A stretch of DNA of 64,000 bases from Bdellovibrionales bacterium (GTDB lineage: Bacteria; Bdellovibrionota; Bdellovibrionia; Bdellovibrionales; JAKFYE01). The notes under the pieces are model-generated. The model made no database searches, had not been told where the DNA came from, and saw nothing but the letters and a program-made list of their open reading frames with translations. Below are positions 33,287 through 42,361 of the stretch, piece by piece (positions within the stretch are counted from its first letter, which is position 1; the number at the start of each line of letters is the position of its first letter). The position numbers were made by a program, and so were the translations under genes. The stretch lies in NCBI GenBank assembly GCA_021731045.1, contig JAKFYE010000015.1:79058-143057 (forward strand), given 5' to 3'.

Positions 33287-35290
33287 CTACTGAAACTCGG
33301 GGGGTGGCGGATTCATAATCGGGCCCACATTTCCGCCGCCGCCCGTTCCGGCTTCTGGGTCATTCAAGTACTCTTCTGAAACTAATTTGACCGAATAGCC
33401 AACGCGACCGCCATACCCGCAACCACCAGGTATTCCGCGTGCCGGGTTTTTAAAATCTGACAGGCATTTAGCAAAAACCGCGTCGGGAAAATCATAATTG
33501 TATTCGCTCCCTGCAAGTTGTTGAGGGGCCCACCCGGTTAAAAGTTTACCTGGATCACGAATAATATATGTCGCGCTTTCCGCATATAACGGAGCATAGA
33601 CTTTCACCTGTTTCCACACATTCATCGGATCATAATCCGGCGAGCCCACGCGATATCCTAAATCGGGTCGAGCTTTAATCGAGTTGTTGGACGCTTTGAT
33701 GTACGTATCCGAAAACTGTGGGTCGATAGAGTAGTAAGTAATATCGAATAAATCTGGAGCGACGGCCGCAATTTCAAACTGACGAATCCAAGGACCTTCT
33801 GTTTTTCCTGGCTCCCAGGCCAAGACATCGGCATTCGAATCTTCAAACGTCGCATAGGGAAGCAATCCCCAAAAATCAGCTTCGAGGCGTGAACGCGCCT
33901 TAGCTAAAAAAGCACTTCTGAGTTGTGTGAGCGTAAGTTTGCTTCTTAGGCCAATAAGATCTCCTGGGTAGCGCGAATAATTTGGCGTCGAAATATTTTT
34001 ATTATTTCTACCATCTGCTGATTCTCCACCTTCAGGCATAACCGCGGCCGGCAAAAGTCGATCCACAAAATCTCCGCTCGTAGAAGACGCGCTTCCTCTT
34101 TGCCACTCAGTACGAAACCACGGGCCAATCCTGCCACCAAAAGGCTTAGCGAAAGCACGCGCACGCAACGTAACGGCAGCACCAAACGGTGCAAACGGAC
34201 GGCGTCCTTTTACGGTGGCTTCGACTCCCACGTAACCCATAATCCACGGATTTTTTTCGTATCCAACCGTAGAGTGATAAGGGTCGCGAAGATTGGGCGG
34301 CTCCCCACAAATACCCCTCGCCATGTCTTTCGCTCTTTGTGAGGAATCATACGTTGGAGATTGATAACACGGCTTGACCTCAACCTTACAATCACCTTCT
34401 TCGAGTACTATTGGATCTAAATAATAGATTTGTGGGAGGACACTAATTTTATTGATCCATCCTCCGTCACCAGCACTAGGATGGCCAAAGGAGTTATAAA
34501 GCCTCATTTCAAGATTTTCCTGGTTTGAGCGCGTGAGGTTTTTTTCTAAAGTTTTTTTTGCACCCTCTCTAACCGATTCATTTTCAAGATCTGAAAAATC
34601 TCCGACATTTGCTGAAAGGCTTTTTGCATAAAACTCGATTACCTTTGCACGGTTGGCAATATCGCCCTTGTAAGCGCCCATCCATTTTAAAGTTTGGTAA
34701 AAACTTCTTATACCAGACGCCTTGCAAGCATCATCAAATTGAGTACGCAAATCTTGCATGATTTCATAGGTGGCAAGATTTGTTTGTACCCAAAACGCAA
34801 TGACCTTAGGAGGGTCCGGAAAATGTACCGCAGCATCTTCAACTTTATTTTTACAAAAATTTTCTATGTTTTCTCCAGGCTTAATTGGGCTTAACTTCCA
34901 CCAAGAGTGTTGGGTACACACTATTGGATAGCGATCGTTAATAGGAACATCTCCGGCATTTGAATTTACGCTCACATTCATCGGCTCAAAAAACGGGTGA
35001 CCTTTTGAAGCCATGTCGCCTAATGCGCGAACTCTCCATGAGAGTAACTTCCAGCTTTGGCGAATTTGATAATTTGAATGAGCAATCGCATTTAATACTT
35101 CGGCTTGTTTTCCGGCTGCGTAATATGCGGCAAGATCCACCGAGTTTTGTAAATTAATTTTATCGTGAACCAATAAGCCAATATTAATAATCATTGCAAA
35201 GAAAACAAACAGCACCTGAAAGATCATAGCGATAAAAATAGCCATGTATCCGCGTTGATTTTTTAGAGCGCTGCATAGTTGTATATTCAT
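33287..35290 (-). CDS. TadG-like membrane-anchored protein
   Basis: 667 residues. The N-terminus (NQRGYMAIFIAMIFQVLFVF, residues 12-31) is a TadE/TadG-type prepilin-like segment: a Gly followed by a hydrophobic helix, then HDKINLQNSVDLAAYYAA, the typical TadG continuation. The rest is a large extracytoplasmic domain with aromatic and Cys residues and a Gly/Pro tail. TadG-like proteins act with Flp/Tad pilus machines, but no tadA, B or C genes are in the window. Two exported Cys/Gly-rich genes follow on the same strand. Confidence 0.7.
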   Translation of the reverse strand: MNIQLCSALKNQRGYMAIFIAMIFQVLFVFFAMIINIGLLVHDKINLQNSVDLAAYYAAGKQAEVLNAIAHSNYQIRQSWKLLSWRVRALGDMASKGHPFFEPMNVSVNSNAGDVPINDRYPIVCTQHSWWKLSPIKPGENIENFCKNKVEDAAVHFPDPPKVIAFWVQTNLATYEIMQDLRTQFDDACKASGIRSFYQTLKWMGAYKGDIANRAKVIEFYAKSLSANVGDFSDLENESVREGAKKTLEKNLTRSNQENLEMRLYNSFGHPSAGDGGWINKISVLPQIYYLDPIVLEEGDCKVEVKPCYQSPTYDSSQRAKDMARGICGEPPNLRDPYHSTVGYEKNPWIMGYVGVEATVKGRRPFAPFGAAVTLRARAFAKPFGGRIGPWFRTEWQRGSASSTSGDFVDRLLPAAVMPEGGESADGRNNKNISTPNYSRYPGDLIGLRSKLTLTQLRSAFLAKARSRLEADFWGLLPYATFEDSNADVLAWEPGKTEGPWIRQFEIAAVAPDLFDITYYSIDPQFSDTYIKASNNSIKARPDLGYRVGSPDYDPMNVWKQVKVYAPLYAESATYIIRDPGKLLTGWAPQQLAGSEYNYDFPDAVFAKCLSDFKNPARGIPGGCGYGGRVGYSVKLVSEEYLNDPEAGTGGGGNVGPIMNPPPPEFQ

Positions 35291-35386
35291 AGCCGTGTTT
35301 TCAGTCTAACATTTTGACAACGACACCCAAAGACGAGATGCTAAGTCTCTACCTTAGCACCTCTCGAAAGTTTAGGAGCCTCGACC

Positions 35387-36310
35387 ATGGTCTGGAAAAA
35401 TCTGCTTATTACCTTAGCTTTTCTCTTAATTTCTACATTCTCTCAGGCCAGCGTTCTTCAAGAAGGCTGGTACAAAATTATAATGGGTGGTCAACATATC
35501 GGGTTTGTGGTCTTACGTTACGAATTTAACGAGAGCAAAAAACAATTTGTTGCAACGTCTTTTACGCAAACAAATCAGCTCGGCGGAAATCTTAAAGAAA
35601 GTTTGATTGCAACTTCCGCGCAAAATCTTGATCCGGTCTCGTACCAATTTACTTCGACCGTGGGACAACTGGTAAAAACGATTGATGCCTCTTTTTTAAA
35701 AGGCGTGTTGAGCGCAAAAGTTTCTGAGGGTGGAAAAGTTGAGTCCATTCAGAATAAATTGCAAAAAGGTACTTTTTTAAGTCAGTTTTTAATTTACGTC
35801 GTTTTACAAAACCCTAAAGGATTAAAAGTCGGAAATCGCTTTGCTTACAGTGCCGTCGCTGAAGAAGACGGCAAAGCCCAAGAGGGTGAGGCTTTTGTTT
35901 CGGGAATGGAAAAAGTGAACGGTGTCGATACGTATAAAATTCTCAATACATTTAAGGGTGCAAAATACGTGAGCTATGTAACTCCAAAAGGACTTATTTT
36001 ACTTACAAAATCGCCAACCCAAAGTCTTTCAACCGAGCTCACCGCCAGTATGGAAGATGCGACTAAAGGACTCGACGTTAATAAAAAAACTTTAACTCTG
36101 CTTTTCAAAAACCTACCTGTAGCGGCCGCTCCGCACGCGCCGACAACAGAAACCGCTGCTCCTAAAACCGAAGCCCCCACTTTACCCGTTGAGCCGAATC
36201 ACATTGATGAAGACAAAGCAAAAAAACTTCAAGAAGGTGCCGACACGACAACACCAAAAGGAATTTTGATTCCGCCGGGCAAAGGCGAGCAGCCGCCAAA
36301 GAGCAAGTAA
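35387..36310 (+). CDS. Exported protein of unknown function preceding nagZ
   Basis: 307 residues with a Sec signal peptide (1-22, ending FSQAS). The body (25-230) alternates beta strands (EGWYKIIMGGQHIGFVVLRYEF, KYVSYVTPKGLILLTKSP) that suggest a beta-rich periplasmic domain. The last 80 residues are a Pro/Ala/Thr/Lys-rich tail. AGGAG precedes the start. The gap to nagZ is only 3 bases, so the two genes are co-expressed, and a wall-related role is a reasonable but unproven inference. Confidence 0.7.
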   Translation: MVWKNLLITLAFLLISTFSQASVLQEGWYKIIMGGQHIGFVVLRYEFNESKKQFVATSFTQTNQLGGNLKESLIATSAQNLDPVSYQFTSTVGQLVKTIDASFLKGVLSAKVSEGGKVESIQNKLQKGTFLSQFLIYVVLQNPKGLKVGNRFAYSAVAEEDGKAQEGEAFVSGMEKVNGVDTYKILNTFKGAKYVSYVTPKGLILLTKSPTQSLSTELTASMEDATKGLDVNKKTLTLLFKNLPVAAAPHAPTTETAAPKTEAPTLPVEPNHIDEDKAKKLQEGADTTTPKGILIPPGKGEQPPKSK

Positions 36311-36313
36311 ACT

Positions 36314-37426
36314 ATGACAACAACGAGGCAAAAAGTCGGTCAAGCGACAATGATCGGAATTTCTGGAAAGTCTCTGACCGAGGGCGAAAAGAAATTTATT
36401 GTTCAAAACAATATCGGCGGCATCACGCTTTTTTCTCGCAACATCGAAACGCCCCAACAATTACACAAACTCACGACCGAAATCCAAGCTCTTCGCAATC
36501 AACAGCCTGATAAAGCACCATTACTTATTGCAATCGACATGGAGGGCGGCCGAGTCGCACGCCTCAAGGCCCCCTTTACCCAATGGCCCCCACTAAAAAA
36601 AATCGGCGACCTCGACTCCGCCAGCATCGCCTTCAAATTCGCCGAAAGCATGGGGACGGAGCTCCAAGCCATCGGCGTAAATTTAGATTTTGCCCCGTGC
36701 GTAGACATTTTAACCAATCCCCAAAATATTTTGATCGGGGACCGCGCCCTCAGCACGGACGCCGAAGCAGTTGGAAAACTCGCGAGCGCTTTGGTGCGTG
36801 GGTATATTAAATCTGGCGTTATCGCGTGTGCCAAACACTTTCCGGGTCATGGCAACACGATCATCGATTCTCATTTTGATTTGCCCGTCGAAGATGTTTC
36901 ACTTGAAACCTTAATTGCGCGTGAGCTCTCTCCCTTTAAAAAAACATTTCGCGCACGACTCGATATGGTGATGACCGCACACATTCTGTACAAAAATATT
37001 GATGCCGAATGGCCCGCAACACTTTCTAAGAAGATTCTGAGTGAGATTTTGCGCAAAGAATGCGGATATCGCGGGCTCGTGATTTCGGACGATCTTGACA
37101 TGAAAGCTTTACGAAAGCTCTATGAACCAGGAGTCATTGCGGTTCGCGCGTTAGAAGCAGGAATAAATATTCTACTTTATTGCAACGAAGCCGAAACTCC
37201 AGAAATGGGGCTAGACGCTATCGACAAAGCTTTAGCTGACAAAAGAATATCGATGGATGCCGTAGAAAATAATTACCAGCTCATGTTAAAACTGAAGAAG
37301 TCTAAAGTAAAACAAATCGACCCACTCCCCTTGCCAGAAGCCGCTCGCATCATCGGCCACCCCGATCACCTCGCGCTCTCCAAAGCCATCGCCTCCGGCC
37401 AAATCCCCGAAGGCATGACCACCTAA
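36314..37426 (+). CDS. nagZ: Beta-N-acetylglucosaminidase NagZ
   Basis: GH3 glycosidase that removes GlcNAc from GlcNAc-anhMurNAc muropeptides, the step before AnmK. Motifs: GGITLFSRNIETPQQL near residue 35, AIDMEGGRVARL near 75, the catalytic-His loop CAKHFPGHGNTIIDSHFDLP near 175, and the nucleophile in VISDDLDMKAL near 260. The 370 residues are slightly long. The sequence GGGGACGGAGCTC (36652-36664), identical to the REP-like core, lies in frame as Gly-Thr-Glu-Leu within a conserved segment. No ribosome site is clear; coupling to the preceding gene is likely. Confidence 0.9.
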   Translation: MTTTRQKVGQATMIGISGKSLTEGEKKFIVQNNIGGITLFSRNIETPQQLHKLTTEIQALRNQQPDKAPLLIAIDMEGGRVARLKAPFTQWPPLKKIGDLDSASIAFKFAESMGTELQAIGVNLDFAPCVDILTNPQNILIGDRALSTDAEAVGKLASALVRGYIKSGVIACAKHFPGHGNTIIDSHFDLPVEDVSLETLIARELSPFKKTFRARLDMVMTAHILYKNIDAEWPATLSKKILSEILRKECGYRGLVISDDLDMKALRKLYEPGVIAVRALEAGINILLYCNEAETPEMGLDAIDKALADKRISMDAVENNYQLMLKLKKSKVKQIDPLPLPEAARIIGHPDHLALSKAIASGQIPEGMTT

Positions 37427-37432
37427 CAAACC

Positions 37433-37444
37433 AGGGACGGAGCC
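37433..37444. repeat. REP-like core left of the RAYT gene
   Basis: AGGGACGGAGCC, two mismatches from the REP-like core (first base and the T of GAGCTC), lies 6 bases past the nagZ stop, in plus orientation. It mirrors the copy at 38461-38473 on the other side of the transposase gene. Confidence 0.65.
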
Positions 37445-37676
37445 TAATTTACGAAAACTCCTGGCGATTTATAACTTTCCAATATAGCCACTTTTCAATT
37501 TCATTTAAATTTATAAATTGATCGATATTACGCGTATGTAATTTTAAAAAATTGGATTATTTTATATCCGTTATTTAAAAATCAAGCACAAACACTAAGT
37601 TCGCTAGACTAAAAAACAAACTTATCTATTAATATCAATGTAGATACTGCTGCTTTTTTAAAATGTTACTTATTTT

Positions 37677-38381
37677 CTATCCAGGTTTTAAATCGTTTTT
37701 TGTGGCTAACGCATAAATTATTTTAGAAATACGTCGCATCTTCCAGAGTTGAGATCCTATAAACGGTTGAAAAAATTCTGTGCGGTCTTGCGTTTGCTCT
37801 AAATATTTTAAAAATAATGTTCTATACTTGTGTTGCCTTTCTCTCTCCGTTGTACCAAGTTCCATATACCATTCGGGAGTCGTCAGTAGTTTTGTGAACT
37901 CGTCTTTAATTCCATAAGCGTAAAATCTGTAACTTGAATACTTATTAAACTTCAGTTTTCTTTCAATATATTTACCAGCTCTTATGGGATTTGCCTCAAC
38001 ATAAAAGTGGACCCTCATTTGATGTTCTGAATTTTCAATAAGTGGTGTTTTTGGTCGACCTTCCGCTACCTTTCCTGATCTCTTATGGATTCTGTTATAT
38101 CTTGCGCCAAATAGTGCGTGGGCTTGGCGTAAAAAATCTGAAAACTTTCGGCTTCCTTGATCAAAACTACTTACGTTATGAAAGTGATTATCCATACATG
38201 CATACGCGTGAATTTTTACACAACCGTCTTTAGCATGAGAATTTAGAGCTTCTTTTACACAAGTTAAATAGAGAGATTTCATTAAGTCCGTTTGAAGATA
38301 ATTTTCGCGATTATGGCATCGCCAATATTGGTGCACCCAACCCTGGGATTCATAAAGCTGCAATGAACGAGGAATACGCAT
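37677..38381 (-). CDS. REP-associated tyrosine transposase (RAYT)
   Basis: 234-residue single-domain Y1 transposase. The HUH-type metal motif appears in YACMDNHFHNV near residue 65, and the catalytic-Tyr region in VHFYVEANPIRAGKY near 140, matching the YVxxNPxRAG hallmark of RAYTs; ARYNRIHKRSGKVAEGRPK between them is also typical. RAYTs are single-copy, domesticated IS200/IS605 relatives that mobilise short palindromic repeats. Here inverted copies of a GGGGACGGAGC repeat flank the gene at 37433 and 38461. The gene and its flanks are more AT-rich than the neighbours, which suggests horizontal origin. Confidence 0.85.
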   Translation of the reverse strand: MRIPRSLQLYESQGWVHQYWRCHNRENYLQTDLMKSLYLTCVKEALNSHAKDGCVKIHAYACMDNHFHNVSSFDQGSRKFSDFLRQAHALFGARYNRIHKRSGKVAEGRPKTPLIENSEHQMRVHFYVEANPIRAGKYIERKLKFNKYSSYRFYAYGIKDEFTKLLTTPEWYMELGTTERERQHKYRTLFLKYLEQTQDRTEFFQPFIGSQLWKMRRISKIIYALATKNDLKPG

Positions 38382-38460
38382 AATAAATGTGTAAGCTAAA
38401 CTGAAGCCAGATTGAGATCAAAAATAGCGCCTGTTGACGATTTATGAGCACCGGTATACC

Positions 38461-38473
38461 GAGCTCCGTCCCC
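38461..38473. repeat. REP-like core right of the RAYT gene
   Basis: GAGCTCCGTCCCC, the exact reverse complement of GGGGACGGAGCTC, lies 80 bases upstream of the RAYT start codon and about 57 bases before the cobalamin riboswitch. Confidence 0.75.
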
Positions 38474-38529
38474 GTTTTGGGTGGATGCGCAGCAGCTATG
38501 GGATTGGTTTGATGGCGAAATTTTTTAGA

Positions 38530-38704
38530 GTGTGGTTTAAGCAGGAAAATTAATAACAGGAAAGAAGGTTTGAATCCTTCGCGGTACCCGCCACTGTATG
38601 TAGTACGCCTTAAGGCAACCGCATCGACGTCACTGGAAACGCTTAATCGCCAAACTGGGAAGACCTCGATGACAAAAACGGTCTACAAGCCAGGATATCT
38701 GTCC
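38530..38704 (+). promoter_or_regulatory. Cobalamin riboswitch
   Basis: The leader of btuB contains the conserved core of AdoCbl-type riboswitches: AACAGGAAAGAAGGTTTGAA, then GCGGTACCCGCCACTGTA, the AACTGGGAAGACC segment, and the 3' B12 box AGCCAGGATATCTGTCC (38688-38704). Only 6 bases separate the B12 box from the AAGGAG ribosome site and no terminator intervenes, so control of translation initiation is the likely mechanism. It should shut the btu operon off when cobalamin is plentiful. Confidence 0.93.
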
Positions 38705-38721
38705 AACATAAAGGAGTCTTC

Positions 38722-40569
38722 GTGGAACAAAGACAACGGTTTTTTACTATTTCAAGAAATCAATACCAGCTTATTTTCGCCTGCATCATAGTCACACTTT
38801 CAGCACACGCTCAAATCCATACACTACCATCAGAAAAAGTGGAATCAACACCAATAACAACGTTTTCTGAAGAAACGGCCGCTTGGCCAACGCAAAGATA
38901 CGATTCGGAACTATTGCAATCATCGAACCTTTCAACTTTTGAAACATTAAATCGTGTGCCCGGAATCGAAACTCGGGGGAGCTTAAGTAAAGGCTCACCC
39001 GCAATTACCTTTCGTGGTTCCACAAAGGCCAATCGTAGCTTGCTTTTATACGACGGCATTCCGCTCAACTTAGCAGACGGAATAGGCGCTCAAGAATTAT
39101 TAATTCCGCGCGAGGCCCTTGGTAGCATACAAATTTTAAAAGGTCCTTCGGGTGTATACTACGGCGCAGGCGCAATGAGCGGAGGAGTCAACTTTCAACC
39201 TGAATTTTATACCCGCTCTCGTCTTCGGGCAACGGCCGGTAGCTTCGGACAAAAAGGCGCATTCGCAGCAGCAAGCTTAATAAATGACGAACGTAATCAG
39301 GTTCAACTTACGGGTTTTACTGAATCTCTCGATGGCGATTACCCTTATTTTTCTCCGACATCTGGACAAAACGGAACGCGTACACGTACAGATACTCACA
39401 CTCAACGCGGAACTTTTTCGGGAAATCATATACTTTCTGGTTACAGGTTAGGTTATCGAATTTTACACGCGCAGGAGTTTGGCTCCGTCCCCGGCGCGAT
39501 AGGGTCGCCCGATCCGACTTCGGCTCAAAAAACGGGCGGTATTTATGCCTTTAAAGTCAGCAAGGCTTATGGACCTCGTTGGGACACTAAAGTTTACGCT
39601 TCGAATGTACAAACTCAAAGTCATTTTCTCACAGAGAAAACTCAAGTCTCTTATGACTCCCGCGCATCCGAAACCGTGACCGGCTTTGTTACTTCCTATA
39701 ATGAAGGTGCAGAATTACGTCTTCAACTTTTAGGCGACTACAAAGAGAGTTCGCTTTCAACTGTCGCGATTTCGAATAAACGCGAACAACAGGCCGAACC
39801 CGGACTTCTAGTGTCTTTTCCGTTCGCGGATGACGCCGTTATGCAGGCAGGTGTTCGTTATTTAGCTTCTTACGGAATTTTGACTAAGGCGTTGGGGGTG
39901 GTGCGAACATATGAGAACAAAAAATTTTGGGTTACTTATGCAGAGGGGTTTCGAGCTCCGTCCCTGTCTGACAAGTATGCGGAGTATACGACGTTTCATG
40001 GAAATCACGATTTGAAGCCTGAGGTTTCTACTCAGATTGAGGTTGGCGCCTCTCAACAAAGTCGCAAACATGATGATAGTTTTTTAAATCATTTTAATTC
40101 TGAGATTTCTGTTTTTTCAACCAGCTACGACAATCTCATTACAACGACTTCCGATTTTTCTACGCTTACGAACAAAGACTTTGTGCGTATTTTTGGAGGA
40201 GAAGCCGCCGCAAGTTATCCTTTTGATCTTTGGGATATCGGTCTTGCCTACTCTCACGTCAATGCGAAGTTTAATAACTTGCCGTTAGCCCTAACAACGG
40301 AGCACAAACTTCAAGCCTCCCTCGCACATTATTTTGGACCCATCGTTTTTGAATTACAAAGCACGAGTTGGATAAATTATTATCGCACAGCCTCGAATGA
40401 AGATAAATCAAACTGGAACACATACGACTTTAAAGTTCGCACCATCGGCCTCACAGATTGGATTTTTTCGGCCGGTGTTTACAATATGTTTGATGAACCG
40501 ATCGAGTATATGACGGGATATCCTGAACCTCGAAAGCGATTTACTGCATCTTTAGAAAGGTTGTTCTAA
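38722..40569 (+). CDS. btuB: TonB-dependent cobalamin receptor BtuB
   Basis: Outer-membrane barrel that imports cobalamin using TonB energy. The start is a GTG after AAGGAG. A signal peptide spans residues 1-29 (SAHA). The plug domain has TLNRVPGIETRG, the plug loop AITFRGSTKANRSLLLYDGI and GPSGVYYGAGAMSGGVNF. The barrel carries the conserved GFRAPSLSDKY and ends in LERLF with the terminal Phe. The 615 residues are typical. Two copies of the REP-like core (39481 and 39953) fall in frame in the coding sequence. Function is supported by the riboswitch and the btuFCD genes behind it. Confidence 0.93.
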   Translation: MEQRQRFFTISRNQYQLIFACIIVTLSAHAQIHTLPSEKVESTPITTFSEETAAWPTQRYDSELLQSSNLSTFETLNRVPGIETRGSLSKGSPAITFRGSTKANRSLLLYDGIPLNLADGIGAQELLIPREALGSIQILKGPSGVYYGAGAMSGGVNFQPEFYTRSRLRATAGSFGQKGAFAAASLINDERNQVQLTGFTESLDGDYPYFSPTSGQNGTRTRTDTHTQRGTFSGNHILSGYRLGYRILHAQEFGSVPGAIGSPDPTSAQKTGGIYAFKVSKAYGPRWDTKVYASNVQTQSHFLTEKTQVSYDSRASETVTGFVTSYNEGAELRLQLLGDYKESSLSTVAISNKREQQAEPGLLVSFPFADDAVMQAGVRYLASYGILTKALGVVRTYENKKFWVTYAEGFRAPSLSDKYAEYTTFHGNHDLKPEVSTQIEVGASQQSRKHDDSFLNHFNSEISVFSTSYDNLITTTSDFSTLTNKDFVRIFGGEAAASYPFDLWDIGLAYSHVNAKFNNLPLALTTEHKLQASLAHYFGPIVFELQSTSWINYYRTASNEDKSNWNTYDFKVRTIGLTDWIFSAGVYNMFDEPIEYMTGYPEPRKRFTASLERLF

Positions 40570-41375
40570 TGAAATTTTTAAATATCGCTCTACTCTTTTT
40601 TGTTAGTCTTCCGCTCTTCGCAAAACCATTACCGCAAAAATTGGTTGTGTTAAGTCCCGCTTTATTTGAAATTATTTTTTCTCTCGGTGAAGGTAAGCGT
40701 ATTATCGGGGCCACGGAATATTCCGATTATCCCCGACAAGCGAAGCCGATTCCCCGCGTTGGGAGTTACGCGAGCCCTTCGATAGAAAAAATCGTGGAAC
40801 TTAAACCGGAAGCCGTCTTGCTTGCCGATGAGGGTGTTGACACCGTGACAGAATCCCTTGCACGTGCGGGTATAAAAACAAGAATTTATAAAATGAAAAC
40901 GCTCCGTGACTTTGAAACCGTCGTCACTCAGCTCGGAAAAGAGCTGAGCGTTGAAAAAAAGGCCGACGCCGTATTAACCAATTGGAAAAATGATTGGAAA
41001 AAACTCGAAAGCGAAAAGTCTCAACACCGCGTTCTCATTCAAGTCGATCATGACCCTATCTTCGTTGCAGGAGACAAAACGTTTCTTTCTGAAATTATCG
41101 ACCGGTGTGGGTCAAGTAACGACATGAGTTCTTTGAATGGCTACAAACAGCCCACCCTAGAACGACTCGCGCAAACAAAAGCCGATACCATTCTCGTAAC
41201 GGCCCAAATTAAAGCCAAAGACCTTAAAGAAAACATCTTGGCGTTTTGGGAGAAACAACCTCTCAATTCTAAACCGCGAATTTTGTTTGCTGATCCCGAT
41301 CAACTCAGTCGATTGGCGCCACGATTGCCGCTCGCCGCTCTTAAAATTTGCAAAGACTTAAAAGCGACGCCATGA
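40569..41375 (+). CDS. btuF: Periplasmic cobalamin-binding protein BtuF
   Basis: 268 residues with a signal peptide (1-18, LPLFAK). The domain is a class III solute-binding protein with two lobes and a linking helix: LVVLSPALFEIIFSLGEGKRIIG, then SDYPRQAKPIPRVGSYASPS, the usual BtuF/FhuD opening. It delivers cobalamin to BtuCD. The ATG shares one base with the btuB stop (TAATG). Confidence 0.88.
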   Translation: MKFLNIALLFFVSLPLFAKPLPQKLVVLSPALFEIIFSLGEGKRIIGATEYSDYPRQAKPIPRVGSYASPSIEKIVELKPEAVLLADEGVDTVTESLARAGIKTRIYKMKTLRDFETVVTQLGKELSVEKKADAVLTNWKNDWKKLESEKSQHRVLIQVDHDPIFVAGDKTFLSEIIDRCGSSNDMSSLNGYKQPTLERLAQTKADTILVTAQIKAKDLKENILAFWEKQPLNSKPRILFADPDQLSRLAPRLPLAALKICKDLKATP

Positions 41376-42361
41376 ACACCCTTCGCTTTTTTTTCATTCT
41401 CATGCTTATAGCACTATTTTGTCTCTCAATGAGTGTGGGTACGAGTTCAATAGATTTCAGTATTTTTTTAAAATATCTTTTTCAAAAAGTGCCTTTGGAC
41501 AATTCTCAAATTTATATTTTAGAAAGCCTCCGCTTTCCGCGAACCATGACCGCACTGAGCGTCGGCGCAAGTCTTGGTTTGGCGGGCCTACTTTTGCAAA
41601 TGCTTCTCGATAACCCCCTTGCTGAGCCTTACACCTTGGGTCTTTCGGGCGGCGCCACTCTCGGCGCACTAATTAGTTTAATTATTCCGCTCCTTCCTTT
41701 GTCTTTGTGGCTCCCGCTCGGAGCCCTTATCGGATGCGCGCTGGTGACCGCGATTATTTTATTGCTCCTAAAAAACTCTTCGGCCTTTCGTGCCCGCGCG
41801 TTGATTCTCTTTGGAATTATGATTTCATTATTTTGCGGCTCGCTCGTAACGCTCTTGCTCAGTCTTTTTGATCCCACTAAACTTCACACCGCTATTCATT
41901 GGATGATGGGACATTGCGGAACTTCACGCGATCTCTGGTGGCCGCTCGTCGCCAGCACATGCGCTCTCAGCACCATCTGGGTTTATCATCGCAACTCTTC
42001 GCTCGACAGTCTTTTGCTCGGTGAAGACCTCGCCTTGTCTATCGGAACAAAGCTTTCACGAATTCGTAGAGAGACCGTCATCATCGTAGCCTTCTTAACC
42101 GCAACTAGTGTGGCGCTCATGGGGCTTGTCGGATTTGTAGGACTCTTAGCTCCGCATTTCTCACATCTTCTAACAAAAAGTCGGCGCACAAAACCCTCAT
42201 TGTTTTTAACGCTCATCACGGGTGCAATTCTTTTACTCGGCGCTGATATCATCGGACGAATTCTCGGTGGCGAAACCGAAATTCCTGCTGGCAGTCTCGT
42301 GGCCCTCATCGGCGCGCCATTTTTAATGATTTTACTTTTTAAGAGGTTTCGAGATGTTTGA
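41372..42361 (+). CDS. btuC: Cobalamin ABC transporter permease BtuC
   Basis: 329 residues from the ATG at 41372, which overlaps the btuF stop (ATGA); the track start lies eight codons upstream inside btuF. About ten hydrophobic helices are present, with the FecCD-family signatures LRFPRTMTALSVGASLGLAG and DNPLAEPYTLGLSGGATLGA near residues 50-95, and GFVGLLAPHFSHLL near 255, the helical loop that contacts the ATPase. It forms the inner-membrane channel as a dimer. Confidence 0.92.
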   Translation: MNTLRFFFILMLIALFCLSMSVGTSSIDFSIFLKYLFQKVPLDNSQIYILESLRFPRTMTALSVGASLGLAGLLLQMLLDNPLAEPYTLGLSGGATLGALISLIIPLLPLSLWLPLGALIGCALVTAIILLLLKNSSAFRARALILFGIMISLFCGSLVTLLLSLFDPTKLHTAIHWMMGHCGTSRDLWWPLVASTCALSTIWVYHRNSSLDSLLLGEDLALSIGTKLSRIRRETVIIVAFLTATSVALMGLVGFVGLLAPHFSHLLTKSRRTKPSLFLTLITGAILLLGADIIGRILGGETEIPAGSLVALIGAPFLMILLFKRFRDV

